Below are positions 27,979 through 36,428 of a DNA stretch of 64,000 nt, one piece after another (within the stretch, counting starts at the first letter, position 1; the number at the start of each line of letters is the position of its first letter). The DNA is taken from positions 1,922,001 to 1,986,000 of the forward strand of contig CAVTIZ010000003.1 in assembly GCA_963735045.1 (NCBI GenBank), written 5' to 3'. Position numbers and translations under genes: made by a program. Source of the DNA: Salsipaludibacter sp963735045 (GTDB taxonomy: Bacteria; Actinomycetota; Nitriliruptoria; Nitriliruptorales; Nitriliruptoraceae). The notes beneath the pieces are model-generated. The model made no database searches. It was not told the origin of the DNA and saw nothing but the letters and a program-made list of their open reading frames with translations.

Positions 27979-29148
27979 TCAGGGAACGACGACCTCGTCG
28001 GTCTGGACGGGGACCTCGACCTCGCCGGCGACGACCTGGTCCCACAGGTCGGTGACCTGGGTGGCGACGTCCTCGGGGACGTTGTGCAGTTCGCCCAGGG
28101 TGATCAGGCCGGACTCGGGGTCCATGGGGACCACGCCGGTGGTCTCACCGGCCTGGATGCCCTCGATGGCCTGCCCGAAGGCGCCCTCGAAGTCCCAGAT
28201 CGTCGACACCAGGAACGTGTCCGGCGCGATCGACACCTTGTCGGTGAACGACGACGTCATCAGGACCGGGTCGGCCGCGGCCGCGGAGGCCTCGGCCACA
28301 CCGTAGATCCCGTTGTTGAGGCCCAGCACCAGCACGTCGGCGCCCTCGCTGATCAACGCATCGGCACTCTGGCGGGCCGCCACGGCGTCGTTCTGGTCAC
28401 CGGTGAAGTTGAACAGCAGCTCGACGTCGGGGGCGACCGACCGAGCACCGGCGAACACCGCGTTGGCACCGGCCTTGTAGTCGGGGATGTCGATGCCGCC
28501 GAGGAAGGCGACCGTCCCGGACTCGGTCATCAGCCCCGCCAGTGCGCCCTGCACGTAGAAGCCGGGGGCGAACGACCGTGCGATGTTCCACACGTTCTCG
28601 GGCTGCTCGGCCATCTCCCCGGACGACTCGGCGATGAACGTGGTGTCGGGGAACTCCCCGGCCAGGTCGGTCGCGATGGTCAGGAACTGCCCGCCGTGGA
28701 AGCCGACGACGTCCACGCCGTCGCTGATGTACTCGCGGGCGACGCGCTCGGCGTCGGCCACGGCGACCTGTTCGGAGTACTCGGTGGTGATCCCGTAGTC
28801 CTCCTCCAGTCCGGCGAGGCCCTCGTAGGCGATGGCGTTGTAGTCGGCGTCCTGGATCGGCCCGGGGAGGATCACGGCGAACCGCAGCGACTCCCCATCG
28901 GCGTCACCCGTGTCGTCGCCCTCGTCGGCGGCCGTCGCACTGCCGGTGTCGGCTGGCTCGCTGGCCGCGTCGGCGGGGTCGCTGGCGGCGTCGGCGGGCT
29001 CGCTGGCCGCGTCGCTCGCCGCAGCCTCGGTCGCGTCGCCGGCCGTGTCGGTGGTGGCGTCGTCACCGCCACCGCACCCGGCGAGCAGGAGTCCGGATGC
29101 GAGCAGTCCGACGGCGATGCGCCGCAGGGTCGTTGCCTCGGTGGTCAT
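27979..29148 (-). CDS. BMP-family (Med/BmpA-type) substrate-binding lipoprotein
   Basis: ATG 29148 (MTTEATTLRR) follows GGAAGGAAC. The product has 389 residues. A lipoprotein signal ends in LLAGC; it is followed by a low-complexity linker of repeated Ser-Glu/Asp-Pro-Ala-Asp-Ala units, then a periplasmic-binding-protein fold of the BMP type (FAVILPGPIQDADYN, VVGFHGG, AGFYVQGALAGLMTESG, VAFLGGIDIP). The BMP family binds purine nucleosides or related compounds for ABC uptake or sensing. It heads a four-component importer transcribed on the minus strand, although its own position is downstream of the permeases. The ligand is inferred from family only. Confidence 0.88.
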   Translation of the reverse strand: MTTEATTLRRIAVGLLASGLLLAGCGGGDDATTDTAGDATEAAASDAASEPADAASDPADAASEPADTGSATAADEGDDTGDADGESLRFAVILPGPIQDADYNAIAYEGLAGLEEDYGITTEYSEQVAVADAERVAREYISDGVDVVGFHGGQFLTIATDLAGEFPDTTFIAESSGEMAEQPENVWNIARSFAPGFYVQGALAGLMTESGTVAFLGGIDIPDYKAGANAVFAGARSVAPDVELLFNFTGDQNDAVAARQSADALISEGADVLVLGLNNGIYGVAEASAAAADPVLMTSSFTDKVSIAPDTFLVSTIWDFEGAFGQAIEGIQAGETTGVVPMDPESGLITLGELHNVPEDVATQVTDLWDQVVAGEVEVPVQTDEVVVP

Positions 29149-29251
29149 GCACGTTCCTTCCTGGCGCAGAGCGCCGGTGGCCGTGGGGTCCGAGTCGGAC
29201 CCCAATGCGGGGGCGGCGCCGTTGCCGCACAGAGCCGATCAGGAGCGCCGT

Positions 29252-30205
29252 TCAGAAGCGGGACTCCCGGTCGTAGGACTTGGTCAGCGCCGCCGGTGCC
29301 TGGGCCCGCCCGTACACGCGCACCAGCACGACGATGGCCAACACGTAGGGCAGCATCCGGAGGAACTGCGGCGGGATCGTCTTGGACGTGACCCCGAACT
29401 GGAACTGCAACGCCTCGACCCAGGCGAACAGCAACGCGCCGGCGGCGATCGTCCACGGACGCCAGCGTCCGAAGATCACCAGCATCAGGGCGAGCCAGCC
29501 GCGACCGGACGCGATGTCGTCGGCGTAGCCACCGACCAGCGACAGCGGGAAGAACGCCCCGGCCACGCCGATCAGCGAACACCCGGCGATGAGTGCCGAC
29601 CAGCGAAGGCGGGTCAGGGGCAGTCCGAGCGCGTCGACCGCCTTGGGGCTCTCGCCGATGGCGCGCAGGCGCAGGCCCAGCGGGGTCCGGTGCAGCACCC
29701 ACCACACGGGCACGACCACGAGCAGCCCGAGGTAGACGAACAGGTCGTGCTGGAACAGCACCCGCCCGACGTAGGGCAGTTCGGACAGCCCGGGTACGCG
29801 CCAGATCGGCAGCGTGCCGATGCTCGGCGGCGTGGTGGTGATGCCCACCACCCCCCGGTACAGCAGGCTGGACGCGCCCAGGCCCAGGATCAGCAGCGCC
29901 AGCCCGACGGTGATCTGGTTGGCCTGCAACTGCAGGGTCAACCACCCGAACACGATCCCGATCAGCACCGCCGACAGCGCGGCGGCGGCGATCGCCAGCA
30001 CGACCGTGGGAGCGGTGCTCCCGGCCACGAACACGACACAGAAGCCGACCGCGGCCCCGACTGCGACCATCCCCTCGATGGCGAGGTTGAGCAGCCCGAC
30101 CCGCTCCAGCAGCAGCTCCCCGAGCGACGCCAGCAGCAGTGGGGTCGCCACGACCAGCGTGGTGCGCAGCATGTCGGCGTCGACCAGGCCCAGGAGGAAG
30201 TCCAT
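29252..30205 (-). CDS. ABC transporter permease, nucleoside/BMP type (second)
   Basis: The protein has 317 residues, starting MDFLLGLVDADML. The ATG overlaps the stop of the preceding permease by one base (TGATG). It is very hydrophobic with about eight membrane helices, and has the family segments LLERVGLLNLAIEGMVAVGA and LRLRAIGESPKAVDALGL. It pairs with the adjacent permease to form the membrane channel of a BMP-type (YufQ-like) importer. It lies between the first permease and the binding lipoprotein in one operon. Confidence 0.88.
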   Translation of the reverse strand: MDFLLGLVDADMLRTTLVVATPLLLASLGELLLERVGLLNLAIEGMVAVGAAVGFCVVFVAGSTAPTVVLAIAAAALSAVLIGIVFGWLTLQLQANQITVGLALLILGLGASSLLYRGVVGITTTPPSIGTLPIWRVPGLSELPYVGRVLFQHDLFVYLGLLVVVPVWWVLHRTPLGLRLRAIGESPKAVDALGLPLTRLRWSALIAGCSLIGVAGAFFPLSLVGGYADDIASGRGWLALMLVIFGRWRPWTIAAGALLFAWVEALQFQFGVTSKTIPPQFLRMLPYVLAIVVLVRVYGRAQAPAALTKSYDRESRF

Positions 30206-31332
30206 CACGCACCACCTCCTGCCAGCGCCGGGCGCGCCCGGCCCGGGACCAGCCGCGCGACCAGCCGGCGTCCACGGGTGGTCTCGAAGGCCAGGATCGA
30301 CACGACCACGACGGCCTGGAACACCAGCGCGGCCGAGGCGGGCAGGTCGACGCTGCGCTGCAACGAGTCGGCCCCGACGATCAGCACCGCGAAGGCGAAC
30401 GCCACCGGGATGGTCGCCAGCGGCCGTCGACGGGCCAGCACGGCGACCAGCACGGCCATGTAGCCGAAGTTGGGGGTCAGCCCGGTCAGCAGGCGCGAGT
30501 GGACCCCGGTCACCTCGATCGCCCCAGCCAGTCCGCCCAGCGCGCCGGCGACGACCAGCGCGATCACGCCGATCCGGACCAGGCGGACCCCACCGAAGCG
30601 GGCGGCCAGCGCGTTGGACCCGGCGGCGCGGAACTCGAACCCGGCCCGGGTACGGGCCAGCCACAACGACAGGCCGATCGCGATCGGCACCGCCAGCAGG
30701 ATCCCGACGTGGCCGCCGCCGGGCAGCAGCCGGGGCAGGTCGGCGGCCGACGGGATCGGGACGGTGATGGCCTCACCCGCGACCGGGTCGGTCCACGGTC
30801 CGGTGGCGAGGTACTCGGCGAGGAACAGCGCGACGAAGTTGAGCATCACCGTGACGAACAACTCGTTGATGCCGCGGGTGGCGCGCAGCCAGGCCGGGAT
30901 CGACGCCAGCAGGCCACCGCCGACGACCCCGGCCACCAGCACGACCGGCAGCAGCACCAGCGCCGGCCACCCGTCGAGCAGGAACGCGACCCCGGTGGCC
31001 AGGATCGCCCCGGCGTAGATCTGCCCATCGATGCCGAGGTTGACGTAGCCGGCCCGCATCGCGAACGCGACCGCGCTGGCGCCCAGCAGCAGCGGGGTGG
31101 TCCGGTTGAGCGTCTGGGACAGCCCCCCGATCGACCCCAGTGCCGACGACAGGATCGTGCCGTAGGCGGCAACCGGGTCGGCGCCCAGCGCCAGCAGCAG
31201 CAGGGCGTTGACCACCAACGCCACCACCAGGCCGAGCACGTAGATCGCCGTGACCTCGATCGCCGAGCGCCCACGGCCAGCGGCGGCCGCCTCGACCTCG
31301 GTCTCGGACTCGACCAGGGTGGTGTCAGCCAT
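30205..31332 (-). CDS. ABC transporter permease, nucleoside/BMP type (first)
   Basis: The protein has 375 residues with a short charged N-terminus and about nine helices. Family segments are FAMRAGYVNLGIDGQIYAGA and FRAAGSNALAARFGGV. It is the YufP-like partner of the downstream permease. Its start overlaps the end of the ATPase gene by 8 bp, showing translational coupling. Confidence 0.88.
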   Translation of the reverse strand: MADTTLVESETEVEAAAAGRGRSAIEVTAIYVLGLVVALVVNALLLLALGADPVAAYGTILSSALGSIGGLSQTLNRTTPLLLGASAVAFAMRAGYVNLGIDGQIYAGAILATGVAFLLDGWPALVLLPVVLVAGVVGGGLLASIPAWLRATRGINELFVTVMLNFVALFLAEYLATGPWTDPVAGEAITVPIPSAADLPRLLPGGGHVGILLAVPIAIGLSLWLARTRAGFEFRAAGSNALAARFGGVRLVRIGVIALVVAGALGGLAGAIEVTGVHSRLLTGLTPNFGYMAVLVAVLARRRPLATIPVAFAFAVLIVGADSLQRSVDLPASAALVFQAVVVVSILAFETTRGRRLVARLVPGRARPALAGGGA

Positions 31333-32854
31333 GCGCGGCCACCATCAGGTCACCCAGCACCAGCCGGTCGTAGTCCCCCGCGACCTGTTGGCCGACGAGC
31401 CGGCCGTGGGACAGCACGACCACGCGGTCGCACAGCGCCAGCAGCTCGTCGAGGTCCTCGCTGATGAGCAGCACGCCGCCACCGGCCTCGCAGGTCCGCA
31501 CCAGCTGGTCGTGGACGAACGCGGCCGCGCCGACGTCCAGCCCGCTGGTCGGGTTCATCACCACCATCGCCCCGCCGCCGGCGTGTTCGGACACCGCCAG
31601 GGCGCGGGCCACCAGGACCTTCTGGATGTTGCCGCCCGACAGCGACGCGGTCGGTGCGGTCGCCCCGGACGTGCGCACGTCGAAGCGGTCGATCATGGTG
31701 CGGGCCTGGTCCTGCAGGTCGGGTGGCGAGAAGCCGTCCTGGAGCAGGTGGCGGCCCAGCGCGTAGGTCTCGTAGAGCGGGCTGGCCGGCAGCACGCCCT
31801 CGCGCATGCGGTCGCCGGGCAGCACGGCGACCCCGGCTCGGATGCGTTCGTCGGCGCGGGCGTCGGTCACGTCGTCGCCGGTGGCGTGCATGCGGCCGCT
31901 GGAGACCGGGCGCAGGCCCGCCAGCAGCTCCATCAGTTCGCGCTGGCCGTTGCCGGCGACTCCGGCGACCCCGACGAACTCACCGCGGTGGACGGTGAGG
32001 TCGAGTCCTTCCAGGGTGACGTCGGTGGCCGCACCGGTCGCCGTCACGCCTCTGAGCGACAACACCTCGTCCGTGCCGATCTCGCAGGTCTTGGCCCGGG
32101 CCTCGAGCATGGACGCGTCGTCGCCCATCATCATCGCCACGACGTCGGCGTGGTCGGCCGAGGCGACGTCGAGCGAGCCGACCTGGCGGCCTCGGCGGAG
32201 CACGGTCAGGCGGTCGCAGACGGCGAACACCTCGTGGAGCTTGTGGGCAATCAGGACGACCGCCAGCCCCTCGCTGGCGAGCTCGCGGACCGAAGCGAAC
32301 AGCTGGGTGACCTCGGCCGGGGTGAGGTGGGTTGTCGGCTCGTCGAGCACGAGGATGTCGGCGCCGGCGTAGAGGATCCGGAGGATCTCGACCTTCTGCT
32401 GGTCGCCGACCTCCATGTCGGCCACCCGGGTGTCGAGGTCGACGGTGAACCCGTAGTGCTCGGCGAGTTCGGCGATCCTCTCGCGGTGGCTGGCCGTGTC
32501 CATGGTCCAGGTCGCCGTGACGGCGCCGAGCAGGATGTTCTCCAGGGCCGTGAAGGCCTGGACCAGCTCGAAGTGCTGGTGGACCATCCCGACGCCGTGG
32601 CCGACCGCGTCGGACGGGCTGCGCAGGTCGACGTGGTGGCCGTGGAGGGTGACCTCACCGGCGTCGGCGAGGTACAGCCCGGTGAGCACGTTCATCAGCG
32701 TGGTCTTGCCGGCACCGTTCTCGCCCAGCAGCCCATGGATCTCGCCCGGGTCGACCCGGAGGGTGACGTCGTCCAGCGCCCGGACGTCGCCGAAGGCCTT
32801 GGAGATGCCGGCCATCTCCACCGCCAGCGGCTCGGTGCGGTCCGCCTCAGGCAT
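31325..32854 (-). CDS. ABC transporter ATPase with two nucleotide-binding domains
   Basis: ATG 32854 (MPEADRTEPL) overlaps the preceding gene by 8 bp; the 509-residue size fits the family. Domain 1 has Walker A GENGAGKTTLM, Walker B ILVLDEPTTHLTP and a weak signature (MEVGDQQKVEI). Domain 2 lacks a full Walker A (GVAGNGQRELM) but has the signature SLSGGNIQKVLVARAL. This asymmetry is usual for RbsA/YufO-type ATPases that energise sugar or nucleoside uptake. It works with the two permeases and the BMP lipoprotein. A 95-bp piece of this gene is duplicated at 19496. Confidence 0.92.
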   Translation of the reverse strand: MPEADRTEPLAVEMAGISKAFGDVRALDDVTLRVDPGEIHGLLGENGAGKTTLMNVLTGLYLADAGEVTLHGHHVDLRSPSDAVGHGVGMVHQHFELVQAFTALENILLGAVTATWTMDTASHRERIAELAEHYGFTVDLDTRVADMEVGDQQKVEILRILYAGADILVLDEPTTHLTPAEVTQLFASVRELASEGLAVVLIAHKLHEVFAVCDRLTVLRRGRQVGSLDVASADHADVVAMMMGDDASMLEARAKTCEIGTDEVLSLRGVTATGAATDVTLEGLDLTVHRGEFVGVAGVAGNGQRELMELLAGLRPVSSGRMHATGDDVTDARADERIRAGVAVLPGDRMREGVLPASPLYETYALGRHLLQDGFSPPDLQDQARTMIDRFDVRTSGATAPTASLSGGNIQKVLVARALAVSEHAGGGAMVVMNPTSGLDVGAAAFVHDQLVRTCEAGGGVLLISEDLDELLALCDRVVVLSHGRLVGQQVAGDYDRLVLGDLMVAAHG

Positions 32855-33434
32855 GCTTGCCCACGGTCCAGCCGTCGGCCTGGAGGTGGTCGCCGGCGAA
32901 GGCCAGCGGTGACGACTCGAGCGTCGTCGCCATGGTGTCGTTCCAGCGGTTGAGGTAGCCAAAGACGGCCATGACGGCGACCAACTCGACCACCTGTTCG
33001 TCGGAGAAGTGGGTGCGCAGCGTCGCGAACTGTTCGTCGGTGACCTGGTTGGGGACGTGCCCGGCCCCCTCGGCGACGGTCAGGGCGGCGCGCTCGGCGT
33101 CGTCGAACAAATCCGAGGTCTCGTGTTCGAACAGGGCCTCGATCTTGGCCTCGGTGACCCCCCGGTCGGCCGCAACGTGGGCCGTGTGGGCCTGGCAGTA
33201 GCGGCAGGTGGCGGCCGAGGACACCATCAGGGCGACCAACTGCTTGAGCTTGGGGTCGACCGTGCCCGGGCCCATCACGGCCTCGTTGAGGTTGGCGAAG
33301 GCCGTCATGATCGCCGGCCGGTGGGCCATGGTCAGGGTGGAGTTGGGCAGGACCCCGAGGTGGCCCTCGATCGAGGCGAAGAGCGGCTCGTGCTCGGGCA
33401 GGTCAGCACGATCCAGTGCAGGCAGTCGCGGCAT
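32847..33434 (-). CDS. AhpD/carboxymuconolactone-decarboxylase-family protein
   Basis: GGAG lies 5 bp before ATG 33434. The protein has 195 residues, all soluble and helical. The CXXC redox pair with downstream His (CRYCQAHTAH) marks the alkylhydroperoxidase D-like group. DAERAALTVAEGAGHVP and VVELVAVMAVFGYLNRW are typical of the second half. It is probably a peroxidase-type or thiol-redox enzyme of unknown substrate. It is the first gene of the importer operon and overlaps the ATPase gene by 8 bp, so it is co-translated with it; a link to nucleoside uptake is not obvious. Confidence 0.88.
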   Translation of the reverse strand: MPRLPALDRADLPEHEPLFASIEGHLGVLPNSTLTMAHRPAIMTAFANLNEAVMGPGTVDPKLKQLVALMVSSAATCRYCQAHTAHVAADRGVTEAKIEALFEHETSDLFDDAERAALTVAEGAGHVPNQVTDEQFATLRTHFSDEQVVELVAVMAVFGYLNRWNDTMATTLESSPLAFAGDHLQADGWTVGKHA

Positions 33435-34084
33435 GTTGGCTCCGAGGTGTCCGACGCGTCGAGCCGACGCCGCCGCACCCTACTCCGATCGATCGGGCGA
33501 GCACAGCAGGCTGTCTTCGGCGTGGGCAAGCCGCGCCGAGAAGCGACGACGATGGGTCCTGACCGGCGCTACAGGCCTCCCTGGGTCCCGAGGGCCGCCC
33601 CAGCCCCTGACGAGTGGATTCTCCAAGAAGCCGAGGTTCCGCCAAGACGACCTCTGGCTGTCCAGAGGCGGGGCAAGCCTCACCGTGTCCTTGCGGACCC
33701 ACCTTGGCCGACGATCGGGGAGGCAGGTCCACGGGAACGTGGGTCGCCATCATTCGCCAGACGCCCTTCGCCATCCACGCCGAGTCCGTGGAGTCGCAAG
33801 TCCAGGACTGCTACCGCGAGGTCATGCAGTCCACCGCGCCATGTCGGCCTAAGCTCTCGCGCCCACCACAACCTCTCGTCTGACCCAACTAGACGGCCTC
33901 TGATAGCTACGGGATCTGGCCACCTTCGCGATCGGCCGCGAACCTCAAGGGAGGAAGTCTGACCTGATGTCGGTCGACGGGCGCTTCCCAGGCCGTGCCC
34001 GGGTCAGCAAGACAGGGGACGCCGGGCTGACGGCCTCGCGGTACTACCTTCGCTGTCAAGCTTAGGAAGGCAGGTTTCGTCGTC
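33435..34084. other. 650-bp region without a recognised gene
   Basis: Several short frames are open but none shows consistent codon usage, a ribosome site and a recognisable product. One plus-strand frame ending at 33883 has a protein-like tail (WVAIIRQTPFAIHAESVE) and could be a relic. Base composition falls towards the GIY-YIG gene, suggesting an insertion boundary. Confidence 0.4.
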
Positions 34085-34828
34085 ATGGCTGATTCGGTGA
34101 CGAAGGCGGAGATCCTGCAAGCCATCCGTGAGCAAGCGGAACGCAACGGTGGAGATCCGCTGGGGCGTCGGAGGTTCGAAGAGCTGACTGGCATAACGGA
34201 ATCGGACTGGTCGGGCCGTTACTGGGCGAACTGGAGTGGCGCGGTGCGCGAAGCTGGCTACGCACCCATGGAGATGAATCCCGCCATCCCTCGTGAAGTC
34301 CTGCTTGACCACCTCGCAAACCTTGCGGTTGAACTGGAGTCATTTCCCACATCGCGGGAGGTGCAGATGGCGCGACGGACCGACCCAGAGTTCCCCAGCC
34401 GCAACACCTTTGCGAAGTTTGGCCGAAAGGCGGACCTGGCTCGGGCTCTCTTGACCCATTGCGAGAACCGGGAAGGGCTCGATGATGTCGCTGGCTACTG
34501 CCGAGAGGTTCTTGCTGTCGAGGCTGAGGACCCCCCTGGCGAGGCCGAGATCGCGGACGGGGCGACGACTGCGGGGTCCGTCTACCTGATCAGATCGGGA
34601 CGCTACTTCAAGATTGGTCGCACGAACTCCGTCGGTCGACGCCAATACGAACTATCGATTCAGCTTGCAGAGCCGGTTGAGCTCGTCCATGAAATTCAGA
34701 CTGACGACGTCGTAGGGATAGAGAGGTACTGGCATGACCGATTCGCCGACCAGCGCACGAACGGAGAGTGGTTCAGCTTGACCCGAGCCGACGTACGGGC
34801 CTTCAAGAGGCGCAAGCGTTTCATGTAG
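34085..34828 (+). CDS. GIY-YIG-like (T5orf172/MUG113-type) nuclease-family protein with homing-endonuclease-associated repeats
   Basis: The protein has 247 residues. The N-terminal half has two repeats like those associated with homing endonucleases (about residues 7-60 GDPLGRRRFEELTGI...WANWSGAVREAGYAP, and about 70-125 FPTSREVQMARR...FAKFGRKADLA). The C-terminal 90 residues match the GIY-YIG-related MUG113 fold: GSVYLIRSGRYFKIGRT, then Arg (VGRRQYEL), Glu (GIERYWHDRF) and NGEWFSL. The codon use and visibly lower GC than the neighbours suggest horizontal acquisition. It stands alone, next to repeated palindromic elements, which fits a selfish or mobile-element origin. Activity on DNA is inferred from the family. 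Confidence 0.8.
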   Translation: MADSVTKAEILQAIREQAERNGGDPLGRRRFEELTGITESDWSGRYWANWSGAVREAGYAPMEMNPAIPREVLLDHLANLAVELESFPTSREVQMARRTDPEFPSRNTFAKFGRKADLARALLTHCENREGLDDVAGYCREVLAVEAEDPPGEAEIADGATTAGSVYLIRSGRYFKIGRTNSVGRRQYELSIQLAEPVELVHEIQTDDVVGIERYWHDRFADQRTNGEWFSLTRADVRAFKRRKRFM

Positions 34829-34930
34829 TGGACGTGGGTCCACCTTCGTACGGAGTCATCGCCGGCCCTGTTGGCACGGCTTCAGCGCCGAGTCTGGTCG
34901 ATGCCGCCAGCCCTGAGCACGGCAGCGACA

Positions 34931-34980
34931 ACCTCGGAGAGCCACCGATCCCGACACTTGCGTCGCTGGCCGCGGGGCGG
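34931..34980. repeat. Diverged copy of a 50-bp palindromic element (copy C)
   Basis: Starts ACCTCGGAGAGCCACCGATC and continues with CGACACTTGCGTCG and CCGCGGGGCGG. It aligns along its length, with some mismatches and a 2-bp gap, to the element at 36232-36284. Confidence 0.6.
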
Positions 34981-35090
34981 ATGAGATGTCAGGAGTACGG
35001 GACTGTTTGTGGCACAACGGTTGGATCGAGCGCGGGGATGCCTAGGATCGGTACCCGGGTGGTGGTGTCGCCGGAGAGGATGAATGTGCC

Positions 35091-35963
35091 GTGGTGAGTC
35101 CTGAGGATCATGTGGCCGAGCACCGTACTGCAGGCATGATGGTCGACGTCAACGGTGTCCGCACGTTCGTTCGGGAGGAGGGCGAGGGGGAGCCGGTGCT
35201 GTGCCTGCACGGCGTGCCCGCCAGCAGCTTCCTGTACCGCAAGGTGCTCCCCGACCTGGCTGCCCGGGGGTTCCGCGGCATCGCTTATGACCTGCCCGGG
35301 CTCGGGCTGACCGCGCGGGATTCCGGGGTTGGGCCCACGTGGAGCGATCTCGGACGCCACGCGGTCGACGTGGTCAACGCGCTGGAGGTGGAGCGGTTCC
35401 ATCTCGTCGTGCACGACGTGGGCGGGCCCGTGGGGATGGAGTTGGCGACGCACCTGCATGACCGGGTGGCCTCGCTGACCGTGTTGAACACGATGGTGGC
35501 GGTGAGCACGTTCGTCAAGCCATGGACCATGCGCCCCTTCGAGGTGGCAGGCCTGGGCTGGCTGTGGCTCAAGGGCATGGTCGACCCGGCATTCGTCAGG
35601 TCGATGTATGACGTGGGGATCGCGGATCGGTCGGCGACATCGCGTGAGGAGGTGTTGGCCTACCGGCGGCTGCTGCTGCACGACGACGGGGGGGCAGCGT
35701 TCCTGCGGATCATGCGCCGCTTCGAAACCACACGCGCCAAGGAGGCCTTGTACCGCGACGTCGTGGGGTCGGACCGCTACCCGGTCCAGGCAGTGTGGGG
35801 AGAACGCGACCCGGCGCTGCGCCTGGACGAGCATGCACGACCCGTCAGGGAACTCGTGGGCGAGGGCAACTTCCACCGTGTACCCGGCAAGCACTTCCTC
35901 CAGGAGGACTGCCACGAGGCCATCGCGGACCACGTCGCACAGATCGCAGCACGCGCTGCATGA
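35091..35963 (+). CDS. Alpha/beta hydrolase with Asp nucleophile (dehalogenase/epoxide-hydrolase-like)
   Basis: The GTG at 35091 gives 290 residues; an ATG at 35136 (MMVDVNGVRTF) may be the true start because family similarity begins there. The oxyanion-hole motif is LCLHGVPASS. The nucleophile elbow reads VHDVGGPVG, so the nucleophile is Asp and not Ser, as in haloalkane dehalogenases and epoxide hydrolases; the usual Trp after the Asp is Val. The acid Asp is in GERDPALR and the catalytic His in GKHFLQED. It is a cytosolic enzyme, with no signal peptide. The substrate is unknown and the neighbours give no pathway. Confidence 0.82.
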   Translation: MVSPEDHVAEHRTAGMMVDVNGVRTFVREEGEGEPVLCLHGVPASSFLYRKVLPDLAARGFRGIAYDLPGLGLTARDSGVGPTWSDLGRHAVDVVNALEVERFHLVVHDVGGPVGMELATHLHDRVASLTVLNTMVAVSTFVKPWTMRPFEVAGLGWLWLKGMVDPAFVRSMYDVGIADRSATSREEVLAYRRLLLHDDGGAAFLRIMRRFETTRAKEALYRDVVGSDRYPVQAVWGERDPALRLDEHARPVRELVGEGNFHRVPGKHFLQEDCHEAIADHVAQIAARAA

Positions 35964-36231
35964 CGGCAGCCCAAGTCGCTGGTCCTGAGACCCTGTCGTC
36001 ACTCGAGGCTCCCGAGTGGGCCGTTGGGGGTGCACCTCACCCTGCCCGAGCTCGCGGCGATGGGGACCGACCAGAGCTCGCGCGAACGCACCGCCTCAAA
36101 TGGTCACTACGCCCAGTACCAACCACAGAATCGCAAGTGGCGAGCTGAAATTCGACCGCTGCCGCTCATCGGTCAATGGCTGGAACCCGCTGGTAGCGCC
36201 CGCTCTCGCCACCCTGGAGAACGACGCCGAG

Positions 36232-36284
36232 ACCTCGGAGATCCACCGATCTCGACACTCCTCGAAGCGCTTCCGCGGAAGCGG
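36232..36284. repeat. Palindromic element, copy A
   Basis: Begins ACCTCGGAGATCCACCGATC; the arms GAGATC and GATCTC form one small stem, and CGCTTCCGCGGAAGCG (36268-36283) forms a second, perfect 16-bp palindrome that is also found twice inside the HNH gene. The layout of two adjacent hairpins resembles a REP unit. Confidence 0.75.
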
Positions 36285-36290
36285 CAAGTC

Positions 36291-36340
36291 ATCGGAGATC
36301 TGTCCGATCTCGACACCGAGCGAGCGCTCCCGCGAAGCGG
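36291..36340. repeat. Palindromic element, copy B
   Basis: Begins ATCGGAGATCTGTCCGATCT, then CGACACC and a degenerate second palindrome (GCGCTCCCGCGAAGCGG). It is a direct repeat of copy A, 7 bp after it. Confidence 0.7.
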
Positions 36341-36384
36341 CACATGGCCGGATGCCCGCCGGTCGCGACATGACGTGTCACAGA

Positions 36385-36413
36385 CTCGGGCCCGGCGGAA
36401 GGCCGGGCCCGAG
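36385..36413 (-). terminator. Terminator hairpin after nrdJ
   Basis: CTCGGGCCCGGC, loop GGAAG, GCCGGGCCCGAG: a perfect 12-bp stem starting 16 bp beyond the nrdJ stop. No T-tract. Confidence 0.7.
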
Positions 36414-36428
36414 TTGGTTGCGATGGCT

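Larger units (their letters stand above)
35964..36428. other. 465-bp intergenic region with repeats and a terminator
   Basis: It lies between the convergent hydrolase and nrdJ genes. It contains two tandem palindromic elements and a strong hairpin, listed separately. The first 260 bp are of lower GC and no coding frame was recognised. Confidence 0.5.

Noticed and set aside
33614..33883. 89-codon plus-strand frame before the GIY-YIG gene
   Set aside because: Part looks protein-like, but there is no ribosome site, no family match and the start is arbitrary.
36004..36240. Possible small gene between the hydrolase and nrdJ (frame starting near 36024)
   Set aside because: The translation runs through the palindromic elements and into the opposite end of nrdJ, with no motif.
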